A stretch of 64,000 nt of DNA from Tenebrio molitor (taxonomy: Eukaryota; Arthropoda; Insecta; Coleoptera; Tenebrionidae), in contig NC_091047.1 in the NCBI RefSeq assembly GCF_963966145.1, positions 28,458,001 to 28,522,000 of the forward strand. Direction: 5' to 3'. The notes beneath the pieces are model-generated. The model ran no database searches. It was given only the letters and a program-made list of their open reading frames with translations, and was not told the DNA's origin. The translations under genes were made by a program, and so were the position numbers. Positions 22,153 through 34,210 of this stretch are shown one piece after another (positions within the stretch are counted from its first letter, which is position 1; each line of letters opens with the position of its first letter).

Positions 22153-22525
22153 ATATCGGGCGTTCAAATGAAATCCTGGGCTGAGTAGGCGTCGGAAAAA
22201 TTAAACCGTTTAGAACAGTGTAGAGTTTGAATTTCCCGCCGTTTGACACGAATGACATTTGTTTATGTTTAATCGGGACATAATTGAACATGTTTGTTTT
22301 CAGCAAAGGGTGCCCTTAGATATTTGCTTCGAGAATAGGAATCGTTACTTTATTCTATTTTTGATGTAAAACATTGCAAAGAAAGAAAAAAAATGAAAAA
22401 AACTTTGGCGCTAAATTTTAGGTTAGCTGTCAACATGCTCCAATTAATCTACGCTTTAAAAAAGCACAACAATTGACGATTTCCAACGCCTTCCCAGCCC
22501 AGGATTTCATTTGAACGCGCGATAT
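22153..22525. mobile_element. MITE with about 45-bp TIRs
   Basis: The left end ATATCGGGCGTTCAAATGAA continues through ATCCTGGGCTGAG. It is inverted on the right (CCCAGCCCAGGATTTCATTT, ending GCGCGATAT). The interior is non-coding and about 280 bp long. Target duplication is unclear, so superfamily is not assigned. Confidence 0.8.
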
Positions 22526-25500
22526 CAAAGCATAGTAACTAAAAAAAAACGGCCACACTTGTAACGTAAAGAGAAAACCACGGCATTACGTATGTGAAAT
22601 AGATCATTTTTGAGGTGATATTATTTCAATATTCAAAAATCTGTTGCATAAATAGAAAATTAAATGTTATGGCAGCTTGAAACAAAAATTACTCTTGACT
22701 TTTCATCTGTCATACATTGTACATAACATTAACATTTTCTTCGTATTTTTAAACAAACTCAGAATTTTTTTTCACTATAAATAACAATGTCCAACATATT
22801 TCTTAATCATGACTTTTTTGTCATTACTGTCTTGAAACATTTTCACGGTCGTTCTTCATCCTTACCGCACTTCACTTAAACCGTATAAAACCTCTTCAAA
22901 GTAGAAAAAATACTGGCCCTCACCTTTTTACCGATAAAACATTAAAAATTCAAAACGTCTCTCATAAAAATGATCATTAAGTACCCCTTTAAATCATCTT
23001 ATTTCCGTCATACGGCGTTTTGAATCTGACATTTTTATGATAATCTCAGGACAAATTCGTCGAAGTACAACATCTTTAAGCGAAGTTTTCTGATGGTAGA
23101 AATAGATACGCGAGCTTCCCCAGCATTCGTAATAGACTGTATCATTGTACGTTATTCTCGACGCTCTATTTATAAGCTCGACTGTTTTATATATTATTCA
23201 GCGCGGTTTTAACGACTACCTTGTACAGAAGAAAGACCGTTCTAAAGCACGCAAAGAATTTATTAGCGTTGCTTATCTTCACGGAGGACACGGAAGAAAC
23301 TCAAGTGTTTCGCAAGAAAGATGTGGGCAAAGGTGGTTATTAAAAGAACTGTTAGTGCTGGTTTATTTTTGAAAAACTGTCGAAATAATTCCCAATTAAC
23401 ATGTAGTGTCGTTAACTGAGGAAAAATCTACAGTGTCGATCTAAAATTCTAAAATCGTACAGTTGGTCGTTTTATTTTTAACTTTATTATACTTCACAAT
23501 GGTGATTGTTATACAATGTGGAAAGTTTCTAGTTTGGGATCGCACACAGATTGAAATTAATTATTCATCTACACTATCCAGGTGCATTAGGAACTTTTTC
23601 CTCTTGTACGAACCGCTGATAAATTATCATTACGTGGAGAAGTGAACGAATGCTGAAACAAATATCTCAGGGGAAATAAATATAAATACAGTTTCACGCT
23701 CCTCCATTTTTCTACGTTCCAAGTTGAAATTGCGGCAATAAAAAATTAAACTTGTTGTTATTATTTATTAACATAAGTATTTGTTAACAAATTTCACTCG
23801 ATACCCATGTATGTGTATGGAACACACCGCATATGAATACCTATGCTATGCAATTTTTTTCACATTTATGTGGAGGCGGTTTTAGGGCTTTATGTTTCTT
23901 CAGCGCTGAAATAGAGACTGAATAAAAAATTGTGCCGTGGGGAGAACAAGCTCTCTTCGTTCCCAATTTAAAATTTGCCTGTGGGAAAATACATTGGTAT
24001 TGTTTTAGATGGGTTAATGGACTAATTTACAACCGCTGTATGCCGCCACATTAATAAAACTGTCGATTTCAACATTCACGTGTTGCTCTACTAAGGGTTG
24101 AGTTTTGTTTGACTGTTGTTTTGGGGATCAAAGGAGAGTAGAAATATTAAAGTAATGGAAAATTTTAAATTATTCGGAAAGTACCGCACATAAACTCAAT
24201 TTAAGAAATAAATTTTATCTAGAGAGACGCACCGAAAAAAAATTGGTAACTTTTCCAATTATTGGGAGCGGAAGACAGCAAGAAAAAATATGTTGTTAAT
24301 TAAAGTCGCCGCAGACTTCATTCATTTTAGAATGTAAATTTCCGAAAAAAATTGGAGATAAATTGGATCGAGAATGTCGCCGTTTTTGCGTTTCCTGCTA
24401 TGTTGATGAATTGACTTCGGGAGACCAAGATATGCGAAAAATTCGTTTGGGCCAATTAATGTCAAATTAATAATTATAAACAGAATTCTTTTCACGTTTT
24501 GTCAGCTGCGTTAAAATAGTGGCTATAAATGGATGAAATTCCTATGGAAATAAATTTTTGATTCTATTTCTGTAGTGTCAACATAAGATCTAAACTTGAC
24601 AATTAAGAATAAAATAAAAAACTGTTGTTGGATTATGATTATTCAGTAGCACAGTCAACGTCTTTACCAAAGCATGTTTTTTTGTCAGCAACTAAGAGTT
24701 ATTTATCGGAACTATAAGTGGAAGAACTTATTCATAAAGAAAATTTTCCACTCCATTTGGCGCCTTGAAGAGGCTACTATCGTTCTTGGAACATTTGCTA
24801 TAATGTTTATAATATTAATGTTGTCTAGGCATTTCACATAGCTCTGGCTTAATATTCCTATTCCTTCCAAAGTTCAGAAGATGTACAAAAAAGGGTAACC
24901 CGATTATGAAATATGTATCAGAATAACAATTCACATAAAAATATGGAAAATAAATCATTTAAACAGTCGTTTGAAATATAATTTATTTGTAATATACTCA
25001 AGCAAAATTGTAAATAAATTTCTCAATTTTACTTAAAAATAAACAAGCAAAAAAACACAAGTTTACAAAAAGTTTGAAAAATCAAAATGCAAATTTGCTT
25101 TTGAAACTCATTACATGAGACCAAAATTATAATAAAAAAAAAATCCGAACAACGTTTTCTAATCACTTCTTTTGATGTTTCCATCGCAAAGTATGGTTTC
25201 TACAATTGACTCTATTTGCGATATTACAAACGGCTGGATTTACAAGTTACAGTTGAGCCAAGTACTTCAAAAGATGCACCCGAGAATGCACCTCATGAAT
25301 TCTGCGACTGTGCAAAGATATAAATTTCTATTCCCAAAAATAACAAAAATATCAGATTCTCTTCACCTTGAATATGACATATATACAGTATATATGGCTG
25401 TAGAAGTTTTCGCAAAAAAAAATGTTAGATTTTTCTTTGTATCATTCTCACTATATGATGAAGAAGGTGTATGTATGTATTTTCCATTAAGAAAAAGTTT

Positions 25501-27089
25501 TAGACACCCATTTAGAATGTTGAATTTATCTTAAAAAATAAGAACATTTAGGTTTGTTGACCAGTCTTTGAGACTTCATAAACAATGTACAGCTGGACCA
25601 AACCAGAATACATTTTTGTCAAAAGAATACTTCTAATAAATGTACAAAATTCGTCGTGTTCCACTTTTGCAGTCATAATTGCAACTGAAGAATTTCTTAT
25701 GAGAGGCTCTGAATACCCTTTTAATAAATGACGATCCAGATTAAAAGTTTTACTTTACATTTTTCATTAAACCATAACATTTATCCTTATCGTTATCATT
25801 ATCGTTTTTGGCCATATTGTGACGAAGGTAAATTGTCGTTTGAATTTACTCCAATCACATTATTTGTCAGATCATGCACTTGAAATTTAAAAATTGTCTG
25901 TGAAAGTTCTATATACGAAATGTTTTTCACAGGTTTATAAAGATGAATAAAATATTGGTTTCTTTTATATTCTATCGTATTAACATTTTAGACGTACGAC
26001 TTGAATATAAGTGAATGCAGAAAACGCAATGTTATATTGAAGAAGACATTATTTATTAAAATATGTTTATACCAAGACGGGAGATTAAAAGGATGTTTTT
26101 CAAAGCTTCGTCTTAATCCGAAAAGTTTGAATTTTCTTGTGGGGAGAGCTTTTCTTTGAAGCGAAAAAATTGCCATAAAGCATTGATATGCCAATATGAG
26201 CAGCGCAGTAAAGTGGTCGTATCATATTTCCACTTGTCTTAGCAGGGTAGCGAAGACAGGGGAGTCTTATATTTTGGCAGGACTTGCCGTCTCGTAAATT
26301 CCGTAAATTTATCCCATTTACTCCATGATTTAAAGACTCGTTCGGTTTCACAACGGCGTTTAATTTCGGTTCTTATGAATCGTATAGTTTTCTACAGATC
26401 CACTACATCTAAACAAGCAGTTCGATTCGGCGAAAACTCTCCTCGATTTGCTGCTTATCGAAAGATAAATTGTATTGCCAAACTATATTTTCCCCAATTG
26501 TTAAAAAACATTTCCAGGATGCTGGAAACGCTGAAAAGACACGTCCTGCATCAGATAATAAAAATCCACAGTGCAGAATTTCGATAAAATGTTTTGTAAT
26601 ACGGAAGTGGCCCTCCCCTTTCTTTTCCCGTCCTGCTTGTCGTGACGTATTATTTTGCTTTTTATACATCTGTCACATCTTCCTGAAATGTAATATTTTC
26701 CTTATTTGTAGAAAATTGACAAACAAATCATCAAATCGAAGACGTGCTCGTGTACGTGACATGAAACAATATCCGTTTGGAAAAATCCTGAATTAATATG
26801 TTTCGAATGCGCCAGTAGAAATGAGATTTCCGTTTATTTATTAGGTGAGATTCCGAAACAGAATGATAAAAATCGTGTAAACAGTTTATTTGGTCTATTT
26901 TGAAACCGCATAACTGGATACTATAAATTCCGTAAATTCAATTTCAAGTTTGCATCCACTTTATTGTGTAAGAAACACAAACAATTTCCCAGTTTAACCT
27001 ACATTCGAACGCAAACAAACCGAGAGGTTACCAGTTTCAATTGTCACTAAGAAGCGAACCTTGCAGGAAAATAATTGTACAGATTAATA
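22526..27089. other. 4.5 kb without a recognised gene
   Basis: No terminal repeats or known motifs were found. The longest frame of note, plus 25172-25534 (120 codons, starting MMFPSQSMVSTIDSICDI), has no similarity I can name and no clear splice context. Frames at 26.1-26.8 kb overlap one another on both strands and are probably chance. Confidence 0.35.
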
Positions 27090-27317
27090 CAGGGTGATTA
27101 TAAACAATGATTGTCCCATCGCAGTTAGCGTTGAAAACCCACACAAATTTTGGATGTGCCGCAGCCTCGCAACGTTAGACAAACTAGTAGACAGATTTCC
27201 ACTTCCAGCGGTAGCGCCACCTATCGGGGACTCATGTTATGAGGCTTGCCGCACATTCAACTACGTTACCAACGCCTACTGCGATGGGACAATCATTTAT
27301 AATGATTAATGAACCTG
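27090..27317. mobile_element. MITE with about 45-bp TIRs, TA-flanked
   Basis: Inverted blocks with ATGATTGTCCCATCGCAGT occur on both sides, the ends start CAGGGT/CAGGTT, and TA flanks at 27088-27089 and 27318-27319. The roughly 130-bp centre is non-coding. Confidence 0.85.
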
Positions 27318-27517
27318 TATATAGAATGGGAGAAAAATAAACACAACAAGCCAAAAAATCTATTATTTTCGTGTTCGTTTCCCAAGATACATAACGGGAA
27401 AAAAACTTGACCTCTGTCAAAGATAACCTCAAAATTTACAATTAAGTCATGTTTTTCAAAATTTTTACCTACATGAACACGAAAAACGTGTGCACCTCGG
27501 CCAAAAAATACCTTTTG

Positions 27518-27871
27518 TCATCGCCTCTTTTCAAGTCTCGGATCCGCCTCAGCTAGAAAACCCAGACTCGGACGAAAAAGATGCACTTTTTGGGCCTTGA
27601 TCTTGATACACAAATAACTATTAGACTGTGGATAGTTTTCAATCAAGGGGTAGGCGCTAATGTGGACCAATAAGGCCAACTTATCGTTAAGCGTCGTATG
27701 TATATTGAAACGTTTCGTCTTCCTCGACTTTTCCTCGATGAAACTTTCCTCCCTCATTTGGTGTATTGTTGGTTGCGGCATTCCCTCGGAGGGTATTTTT
27801 GCGGAAAAATACGAAATAAAAATAATGAGATAAAAATATTTATGGATCCTACGTCGTGTTTTATTTTTCAT
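27518..27871 (-). CDS. Candidate secreted small protein or precursor
   Basis: A 117-codon frame begins MKNKTRRRIHKYFYLIIFIS. It has a basic start, a hydrophobic run of about 13 residues and then SAKIPSEG, which fits a signal peptide. It contains basic clusters (KSRKTKR near residue 50, and EKRR at the very C-terminus) of the kind cut by prohormone convertases. Only one Cys is present, so a disulfide toxin-like fold is unlikely. The stretch is less AT-rich than its flanks. No family is recognised and no promoter or splice evidence is seen; it could be chance. Confidence 0.3.
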   Translation of the reverse strand: MKNKTRRRIHKYFYLIIFISYFSAKIPSEGMPQPTIHQMREESFIEEKSRKTKRFNIHTTLNDKLALLVHISAYPLIENYPQSNSYLCIKIKAQKVHLFRPSLGFLAEADPRLEKRR

Positions 27872-27879
27872 TTTGTTTA

Positions 27880-29204
27880 ATTAGGTTCTAACGAGAGACC
27901 GTACCTTCGGAAGCTTTTTCAAAAAATGGAATTAAAACGATTGAGCACACTTCACTTTAATTTTATTTAACAAATAATCGAGTGTGGTGGCGTTTGGTCC
28001 CAACAAATGGTAGCAATAAATAAATGAATTTAATAACAGAAGTTGGTGGAAATTTGACCCAATGAGATTTGACTCGCGGCCCTCGAATTGAGATCTGACT
28101 CATGAATATGTGACTAAGCTGGGCAAATATAGGAGTTTATGGCGCGAACAGCATTTTACGAGTTTGAGATGCGAACTATGTGATCCGATTTAGATTTGAC
28201 TTGTTTCCCCAATTAAATTTAACCCGACGCGATGCCCTGGAATCTCATAGATCACCCTGGTCTACTCCGGTGGTCTAAAATAAAAGGGAAAAAGGTTCTA
28301 ACAGGGCCAAAGGGTACCTCTCTTCACGTGTCAGCTGGCCTAGTTTGGTCGCTAGCCCCCTTGAGGGTGACGCGGCTAATTTTTTGCTCTTACGCCAGAC
28401 GACAGCTAATTAAGTGCGACGTACACTGGCGGTACCTTCCCGAACTCGAGACTCCAAGACATAAATAATGAATGGAAATGTTTTATAATGATTGTATACC
28501 AGTTCGGTAAATGTAAGAAGATCACATACTTCGCGATAAAGAAATTAATTCAAGATTCTAAAGAGTGATCATCAAATGCTCAAAGAAAATTATATAATTT
28601 TTTTATTTTAACACGATAAAGAACTAAATTAAAATTGGGCTTGAAACGCTGTTACGTAAGTGTCATTTCATGCAACTAAATTCCGTTGATCTGCTACTTC
28701 TAAAAATCATTCATTGTTCTACATTGGTTTGATTCCCCAAAACTGTTCTAATTAATAATTAATTTGTAATGTTCATTCTCTCTCTCTCTCACTCACACCT
28801 CTGATTTCTACGACTACCTGGCTTTACCGTTACCCTGTTGTCTCTGTTTTCTACCGGCTCCCTTTCTACTTTGCTTTGTTAGTTTTCTAACTAAAAGTGC
28901 AGACGATTCTAGTTATTTTCTACGATAAAGCGCTCTGTTTCTAATTTGCAATTCTCCTCCTTTAATTACAAATATGCTACAAATTTGAGAATGCTAAAAA
29001 AGGTAAATTATCCTAATGAACATTGATTTGGTGGTTCTCTCAATTTGAAACCTGCTAACATCAAATTCATTAATTCAATTTTCCTCTGATTTATTTAAAA
29101 TATTTCGTTGAAATTATTTTAAAAATAAAATTCTTAATTTATCGAACTTATTCGGACCGTTACAGTATTTAAATGTACCACATTCATTTATTATACAGTG
29201 CGTT
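27880..29204. other. No recognised gene; short CT microsatellite
   Basis: A brief TCTCTCTCTCTC tract lies near 28780. The stretch TTTGAGATGCGAACTATGTG near 28163-28182 matches, inverted, part of 1008-1030, so a small dispersed repeat exists. A plus frame at 28232-28468 is open but unrecognised. Confidence 0.35.
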
Positions 29205-29645
29205 CGTAAGGTTCGGAATAAATTCAATAAAACTGTAAGTACATATTAATTTCCAAGAAAAATCCTCGAAGAGGTCAACTTTGTTTTTAAAAAGTGCATA
29301 TTCTTCAGTACTTTTTTTCTTCTTTTTCGGATAGGCCTTCATACTAGCTAAACGATGAATTAAAAGAAAAATGATACCTTACGTAACAGTTTTTTTTTGT
29401 TGAGAAAATGACAAATTTTCCTTCAAAAATTTATTTTAATTTTTGTTGTAAAAATTTTAATTGGCCTCAAACAAAAATAAACAAACATCCAGGGGTAACA
29501 ATAAAATTCAAGGCAAATGTTGAAATTGCTTCCCGACAATCATTTAGCACACTCACCGACACTTTGTACACTGCACTCAATAATGTCAGGGCTTATTTGT
29601 TGCGTTTCAGCGCGAATTGTCTGCCGCAAATCTTCTAAATTGTTT
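29205..29645 (-). mobile_element. Relative of the 2.6-kb foldback, with transposase remnant
   Basis: Shares with 2574-3092 the run CTAAACGATGAATTAAAAGA, a CTTACGTAACA block, GTTGAGAAAATG and AATAATGTCAGGGCTT, but has a longer middle. The minus strand at about 29640-29550 reads LRQTIRAETQQISPDIIECS, matching the usual C-terminus of mariner-type transposases (LRxRIxxExxxIxPxxL). This links the foldback family to a DDE transposon. Boundaries are approximate. Confidence 0.6.
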
Positions 29646-29649
29646 GATC

Positions 29650-30700
29650 GATTAAAATAAACCTTCGATTTTAACTAAACCCATAGAAAAATCTTAAAAA
29701 TATCTTGCACTTGACGTGATTACCAACTCGGCGTTTGTCTCGTTGGTCAATTTCACGTCGCCTGCCTAAAATACTTCCATTGAGCAACTTATTTCATAAA
29801 TAGCTATTATGTTTTACTAAAGTGATATATGTAGTGTATTGATTTCCTAGTTATTGTCATTAAACATTTTACATTCCATAAATATTTTATTAGTTAAGAT
29901 AAAATATTCCGCACCAAGGTTTACATTCTCATATTTGAATTTTTATATCTCGTAACTTGAACTTCGCTTTAACTCATTTTTCATGTAGCTTATTAGGATT
30001 TTATTATAAGTTTAGACTGAAGAATAATTTCTGAGATGCATTATTTTCAAATACATTATCTCTTGACTAGATATTTTCTTCAGAAATTACGCTTTACAAA
30101 TACAAAAAAAGAAAATTATCTTATTTAATCCTTGAAAAATTATTATTTTTATTTTTGAAGTATTCTCCTCAAAAAAGACACATATCCGATCACGTGACAG
30201 TTGTGACTGGCATAGTAAGACAAATTGGCATTAGTTCAAAAATGGGTACTTAACATGACTTTATAAAATTAATTATTATCCCATTGGGAAGGTTATAACA
30301 AATGTTGAAAGTGTGCCAAAGTTTTGCACGTGAAAACGGTAAAACTGCATCAAAAATATTCTTTTCATTGTAGTAACATCTCGTCCAACAAAATTTTACT
30401 TACACATTCGCAAAATTACTAATATCAATTAATTACAAACTAAATACATTTGAGGAGTATGTTTTAAATTGTTATAACACAGATATTGTTTTCTCTATTT
30501 TTCAACACTGCTGTACAGACAAAATCAATTGCAGAAAAGTCGTGCAAAATGTCTGCACGCCACTGTTTTTACGAATATGAGACTGTCCCACTGGACATCA
30601 CACGAAACAATTTTCATCTTTCAGGACTATTTTGCAGTGGCGATACGACTCGGCAACGATCTTCCTGATTACAATCTCCACACACATAATGATAAAACTT
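29650..30700. other. No recognised feature
   Basis: AT-rich, with no inverted ends or coding motifs. Confidence 0.4.
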
Positions 30701-30702
30701 AC

Positions 30703-30913
30703 TGTTATATCTGCTAGTCGGCAGGAGTCCACTGTTAAGCATGGACAATTTAATTGTATTCGGGAGTGTGACCAGAGACGTTGCGGCACTGATATGTCTC
30801 TTTTTCCTCGGTTTTTCCACATCGTTGTATCTTGGGGTAGATCGCGATCGGTGCTTCCTCCTGACCGTTCCTGATGAATGTTCTTTCAATTTGGCATCCG
30901 GTTCACTGGACAT
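30703..30913 (-). CDS. Candidate first coding exon with strong splice donor
   Basis: The minus strand reads MSSEPDAKLKEHSSGTVRRK, then an Arg/Lys/Ser-rich stretch. It stays open through a near-consensus donor (ACA|GTAAGTT) at 30703/30702. An initiator-like TTTTCAGTCG lies about 50 bp upstream. Composition and codon use look more coding-like than the flanks. The highly charged N-terminus could be cytoplasmic or nuclear. I do not recognise the protein and found no partner exon, so this is suggestive only. Confidence 0.35.
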
Positions 30914-30982
30914 ACTTGAAAGATTGACACTGCACGATTTAACCCGTTATTGATTCGTAGCGACTGAAAATTGATTCGAAAT

Positions 30983-31107
30983 TCAATCCTCCGGAATTCG
31001 ACCAAATGAATTTATTTTATGAAACTCTTCGCGATCGGAAAACTTTCCGGGAATGTCATAAATTACTCGAACGTCTCCTGGTTCCCACCAGCATTTTGTA
31101 AATAAAC
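30983..31107 (-). CDS. Candidate terminal coding exon with strong acceptor
   Basis: A clean acceptor (TTCTTTTCTTTTGCAG) ends at 31108. With two bases carried over, the frame reads LFTKCWWEPGDVRVIYDIPG, then KFSDREEFHKINSFGRIPED and a stop at 30985-30983. The residue mix is protein-like. Part of the same DNA (ATGTCATAAATTACTCG through CAGCATTTTG) has a diverged echo at about 31449-31495, so the exon may have been duplicated or may be repeat-derived. Not recognised. Confidence 0.35.
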
Positions 31108-31251
31108 CTGCAAAAGAAAAGAATGGATCATCAGAATAGAATAATCAGTTCGAACATTATTTTTAAAACGTATAATTTAAAAATATTTTTATAAAAGTGA
31201 TTTGAGCCTAATTTTATCATAGAACCCCTACGTAACGAAATATGTATTTTG

Positions 31252-31276
31252 GGCCGCCATCTTGGCAATATGGCGG
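31252..31276. promoter_or_regulatory. Palindromic pair of YY1/Pho-like motifs
   Basis: GCCGCCATCTTGG is the complement of CCAAGATGGCGGC, a close match to the extended YY1 site. It is followed at once by CAATATGGCGGAAC in the other orientation, so CCGCCAT and ATGGCGG form a palindrome. In insects such sites mark some 5' ends and Polycomb elements. No transcript is proven here. Confidence 0.35.
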
Positions 31277-33290
31277 AACGGCGATGACGCGGTTAGATTG
31301 TCAATTTGTTATCAGGGCACAATTATGCACAGCACAACCAACCAGTTCGCACTTTATATGAGAAAGAATCCAGAGAATCCTTTGTGCATGTTACACTGAC
31401 GAAGTTTACACAACAATTTCTAACTTGCAAATGAAATATGCGCTCGTATGGCATAAATTACTCGTTTTCTAGTTCTCTCCAGCATTTGCAAAATCGACCA
31501 ACAAAAATAAACCGTAAACTTTGGCGAGATGACGGAACTGTGGTAGCAAACGAGAATCTGCATCATATTCAAATTTCGTTCCGTAATTTGGGCACGGCTC
31601 TAGCTAACGATATTTAGAAATCCATTACAAGTTAACCGACGTGTGAGAAGTGAAGTAACTTATGAATTTATGTCCCGTGATATAGTGGAGCTGCAGTTAA
31701 AACGTCACCTCTTGACGTTTTATTAATTTATATTTGGGCCAAGCGGAAGTTCAAGTTCTGCGAGATATCCGCACAGACGACTTAAATTAGTGAAACCAGA
31801 AGCCGAAAGTACTGATGTCATAAATCGGGGAGATGTTTTTCGACGCCGTTTATATCAACGGCTCCATTTTTATTACGTAGATTATAGCAAGAGGGGACCA
31901 ACTAATGAGTTGTCATTTTTAATCCAGAGGTTAAAGAACCCTAAATTAATTTGCGGTTATCGTCGGTCCACCACGCCACAGCCATTACAAAATTGAACAT
32001 TTAATTTATGGGACGATCGGAAGAGTAATAAAAACCTACCAAATTAATTGGGAGTTTTGTTGGATTGAAAAGGGTCCCCTAAAATAGAAACCAACTAATA
32101 CGATGTGGGCACATAACATAATGTAACGTGATTGAGCGTTCTACTTCAACAGCAACTGTTTAGTGACTTTAATAAGTTTCGATTTTATGTAATTATGTTA
32201 TTTACCAAACATGTGTGTAAAATACTGCTTTTTCTGCAAGTGGGAAGTTTATAAACACAAGTGCAGCGAGATGTCCTTCTGTAACAGAATTTGACTTCCA
32301 ACCGCCATGTCTCTTTTGTAAAAACAATTAGCGGCTATTGATAATTCTCCTCAAACATTTTTTTTTTCAAATAAAAATGTGTCGATTTAAAAAAATCCTG
32401 AGCTGTCATAGATAAAATTTTGTACGTAACCCATGGAATGCTAGAAGACTACAACATTATGACACTTATGTGATCTCGGTCTACGGCCACCATGTGCAAA
32501 ATTTCACATGCGTGCGATAAAAATGTCTCTATCCCACTTGTAGTGTAAATAACTGTTATTTTTCATTTCGAAAAAAATACCCACTTTATACGCATATTAT
32601 TGATTAGAAGAATTTAATAGTGATGGAAAAGTAACTATTTTTCATTTAAGAATGCTATAATTTTTTTTGTGCCACTTTCAGAATCTTGTAATATGTATTT
32701 CTCTGCTGGAGCTTACTTAATGTTTAATCCAAACCAATCAACCTAAGTCAGCCTATTTGGGCGCTAATTCCTTTTGACGAAACGTCACTTTCTGATCGAT
32801 GACAAAAGGAGTCTTTTTTCTTAACGGTTACGCAGACACGTCCCATGCCAAAATATGTAGAGAGCGTCTTTTGCCAGGTGAAGCTGGATTTTCGAATAAG
32901 CGGAGATTCAGAAATAAAACATTCTTTTTCAAGTGAAGCTAATTAGGTTTTTAACGCAGAGAACGAACATCCAGATTAATTAATACTGAATCGAGCTGTC
33001 AAAATGAAAACTTAATATATGTGGAGTGAATACAAACGTTTTCGTTTCGCTGAATCGGGCGAGGCAATTGCAACTGGGTGCGGTAGTGTTAATTTGAAAT
33101 TGCATTACGTTTCGATTGAATTAAGTAAAATTTGCTCCTTGAGACGCTGCCGGTTAAAAATAAAACGAGAAACGAAGATCAGTTGAAACAGTATCGGTGC
33201 CAAATGTGATGGAAGTTATTTATTTTGACTGAGTACCTACACGTTAATTACCATGTTTACAATTATCTTAAAGTTATTATCATCTCGTAA
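31277..33290. other. No recognised gene
   Basis: Contains the diverged echo (about 31449-31495) of the exon-like block at 31051-31100, and a small hairpin AAAACGTCACCTCTTGACGT at 31699. Otherwise unremarkable. Confidence 0.35.
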
Positions 33291-33291
33291 A

Positions 33292-33759
33292 TTAGGCACG
33301 AAATTTTGTTTGATTTCTAAGAAAGGCAATCACGGTTAAAATTAGGTGAAATGTGGGTAACACTATAAAATCCATTTTGATCGAAAGCAGTGGCTTTCTT
33401 GCATGGAGTTTTGTACGTGATTCTAAATGTACTTGCCTGGCTACTTTCAAATTTGAAGTCGCTTTTTCAATAACAGCTCTAGTTATTGAGATATGAAGGG
33501 AAGAAGTTTTCAAGCTAAAATCTTTTATTACACAAAATTGATTTGAATAAACCTTTCTTTTATATGATTTTATTGCAGTACTACTCTGAATCCTCCACCA
33601 GTAATCAGCCATCATATTTGCATTCCAGTAAACTTGGTATCGCTCTTCCATAGTGCGAATGTCCTGATGGAAGTGTTCTACTTGTTCTTCATTTAAATCA
33701 CCCAGATTTTCAGGGAAACGGTCTAAATGGCTGAAGTCCAAGGTCTGTGAGCAAGTCAT
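33292..33759 (-). pseudogene. C-terminal fragment of a repeat-borne arthropod protein (FHQDI family)
   Basis: The frame contains FSHLDRFPENLGDLNEEQ, then FHQDIRTMEERYQVYWNANM and MADYWW. This closely follows a signature common in uncharacterised, multi-copy arthropod proteins (HLxFFPxNLGxxSxExGERFHQDIxxMExRYQGxWxxxMxADYCW). Function is unknown; the copy number in arthropods suggests mobile-element association. Upstream on the same strand an acidic, shifted frame (DSSEDGDDDNDSDFGLDD) and stops show the copy is broken. Only the C-terminal part is present; the tail after about residue 75 is probably not native. Confidence 0.55.
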
Positions 33760-33824
33760 CTAGACCAAAGTCACTATCGTTATCATCATCACCGTCTTCT
33801 GAACTGTCTTGCAATTTTAGATTG

Positions 33825-33954
33825 GTATAGTTGATAGACTGAGAAAAATGTTCCATTCATTGACGTACACATCTTCTCCAAACATGAACACATGGTCAAA
33901 CTGCCGAAGCGAGGTTAAAACTAATGAAATGCCGTCAAGTAATTTTTTAGAATG
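33825..33954 (+). repeat. Dispersed repeat, also present twice at 63.6-64.0 kb
   Basis: The block AGTTGATAGACTGAGAAAAA, then CATTCATTGACGT, ACATCTTCTCCAAACATGAA, CTGCCGAAGCGAGG and ATGCCGTCAAGTAATTTTT is repeated inverted at about 63617-63757 and, in part, direct at 63957-64000. It adjoins the FHQDI-family fragment and may be part of the same element. Confidence 0.7.
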
Positions 33955-33956
33955 TA

Positions 33957-34202
33957 CTATTCCGGACATGGAATCTTGGCCACAACTGACATTTAACTGA
34001 CAAATATGTGTGAACTGGCCTTTATTGAATATAACCCAACTTTTGACTCGATAATGCCATTTCCCTGTTTTTGTGATGTCACAAGAAAAACTTCAAAGTG
34101 ATTTTTAATAATTGTCATTTATTAATGACACTAATGATTGGTTTACATCATTTTTTTTTAAATGTCAAAAAAATGTTGGCCAAGATTCCGTGTCCGGAAT
34201 AG
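33957..34202. mobile_element. MITE, CTATTCCGGACA family, copy 1
   Basis: Inverted ends CTATTCCGGACATGGAATCT match over 26 bp with one mismatch. TA flanks lie at 33955-33956 and 34203-34204. It is nearly identical throughout to 42706-42953, so the family was active fairly recently. Non-coding. Confidence 0.9.
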
Positions 34203-34210
34203 TACCGAAT

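Noticed and set aside
25172..25534. 120-codon plus frame
   Set aside because: No recognisable similarity and no promoter or splice support; reported only within the gap description.
28770..28800. Microsatellite of interest
   Set aside because: The CT tract is only about 14 bp and unremarkable.
29180..29215. Complete TIR element starting TACAGTGCGTTCG
   Set aside because: No inverted partner found nearby; treated only as the approximate start of the 29.2-kb repeat.
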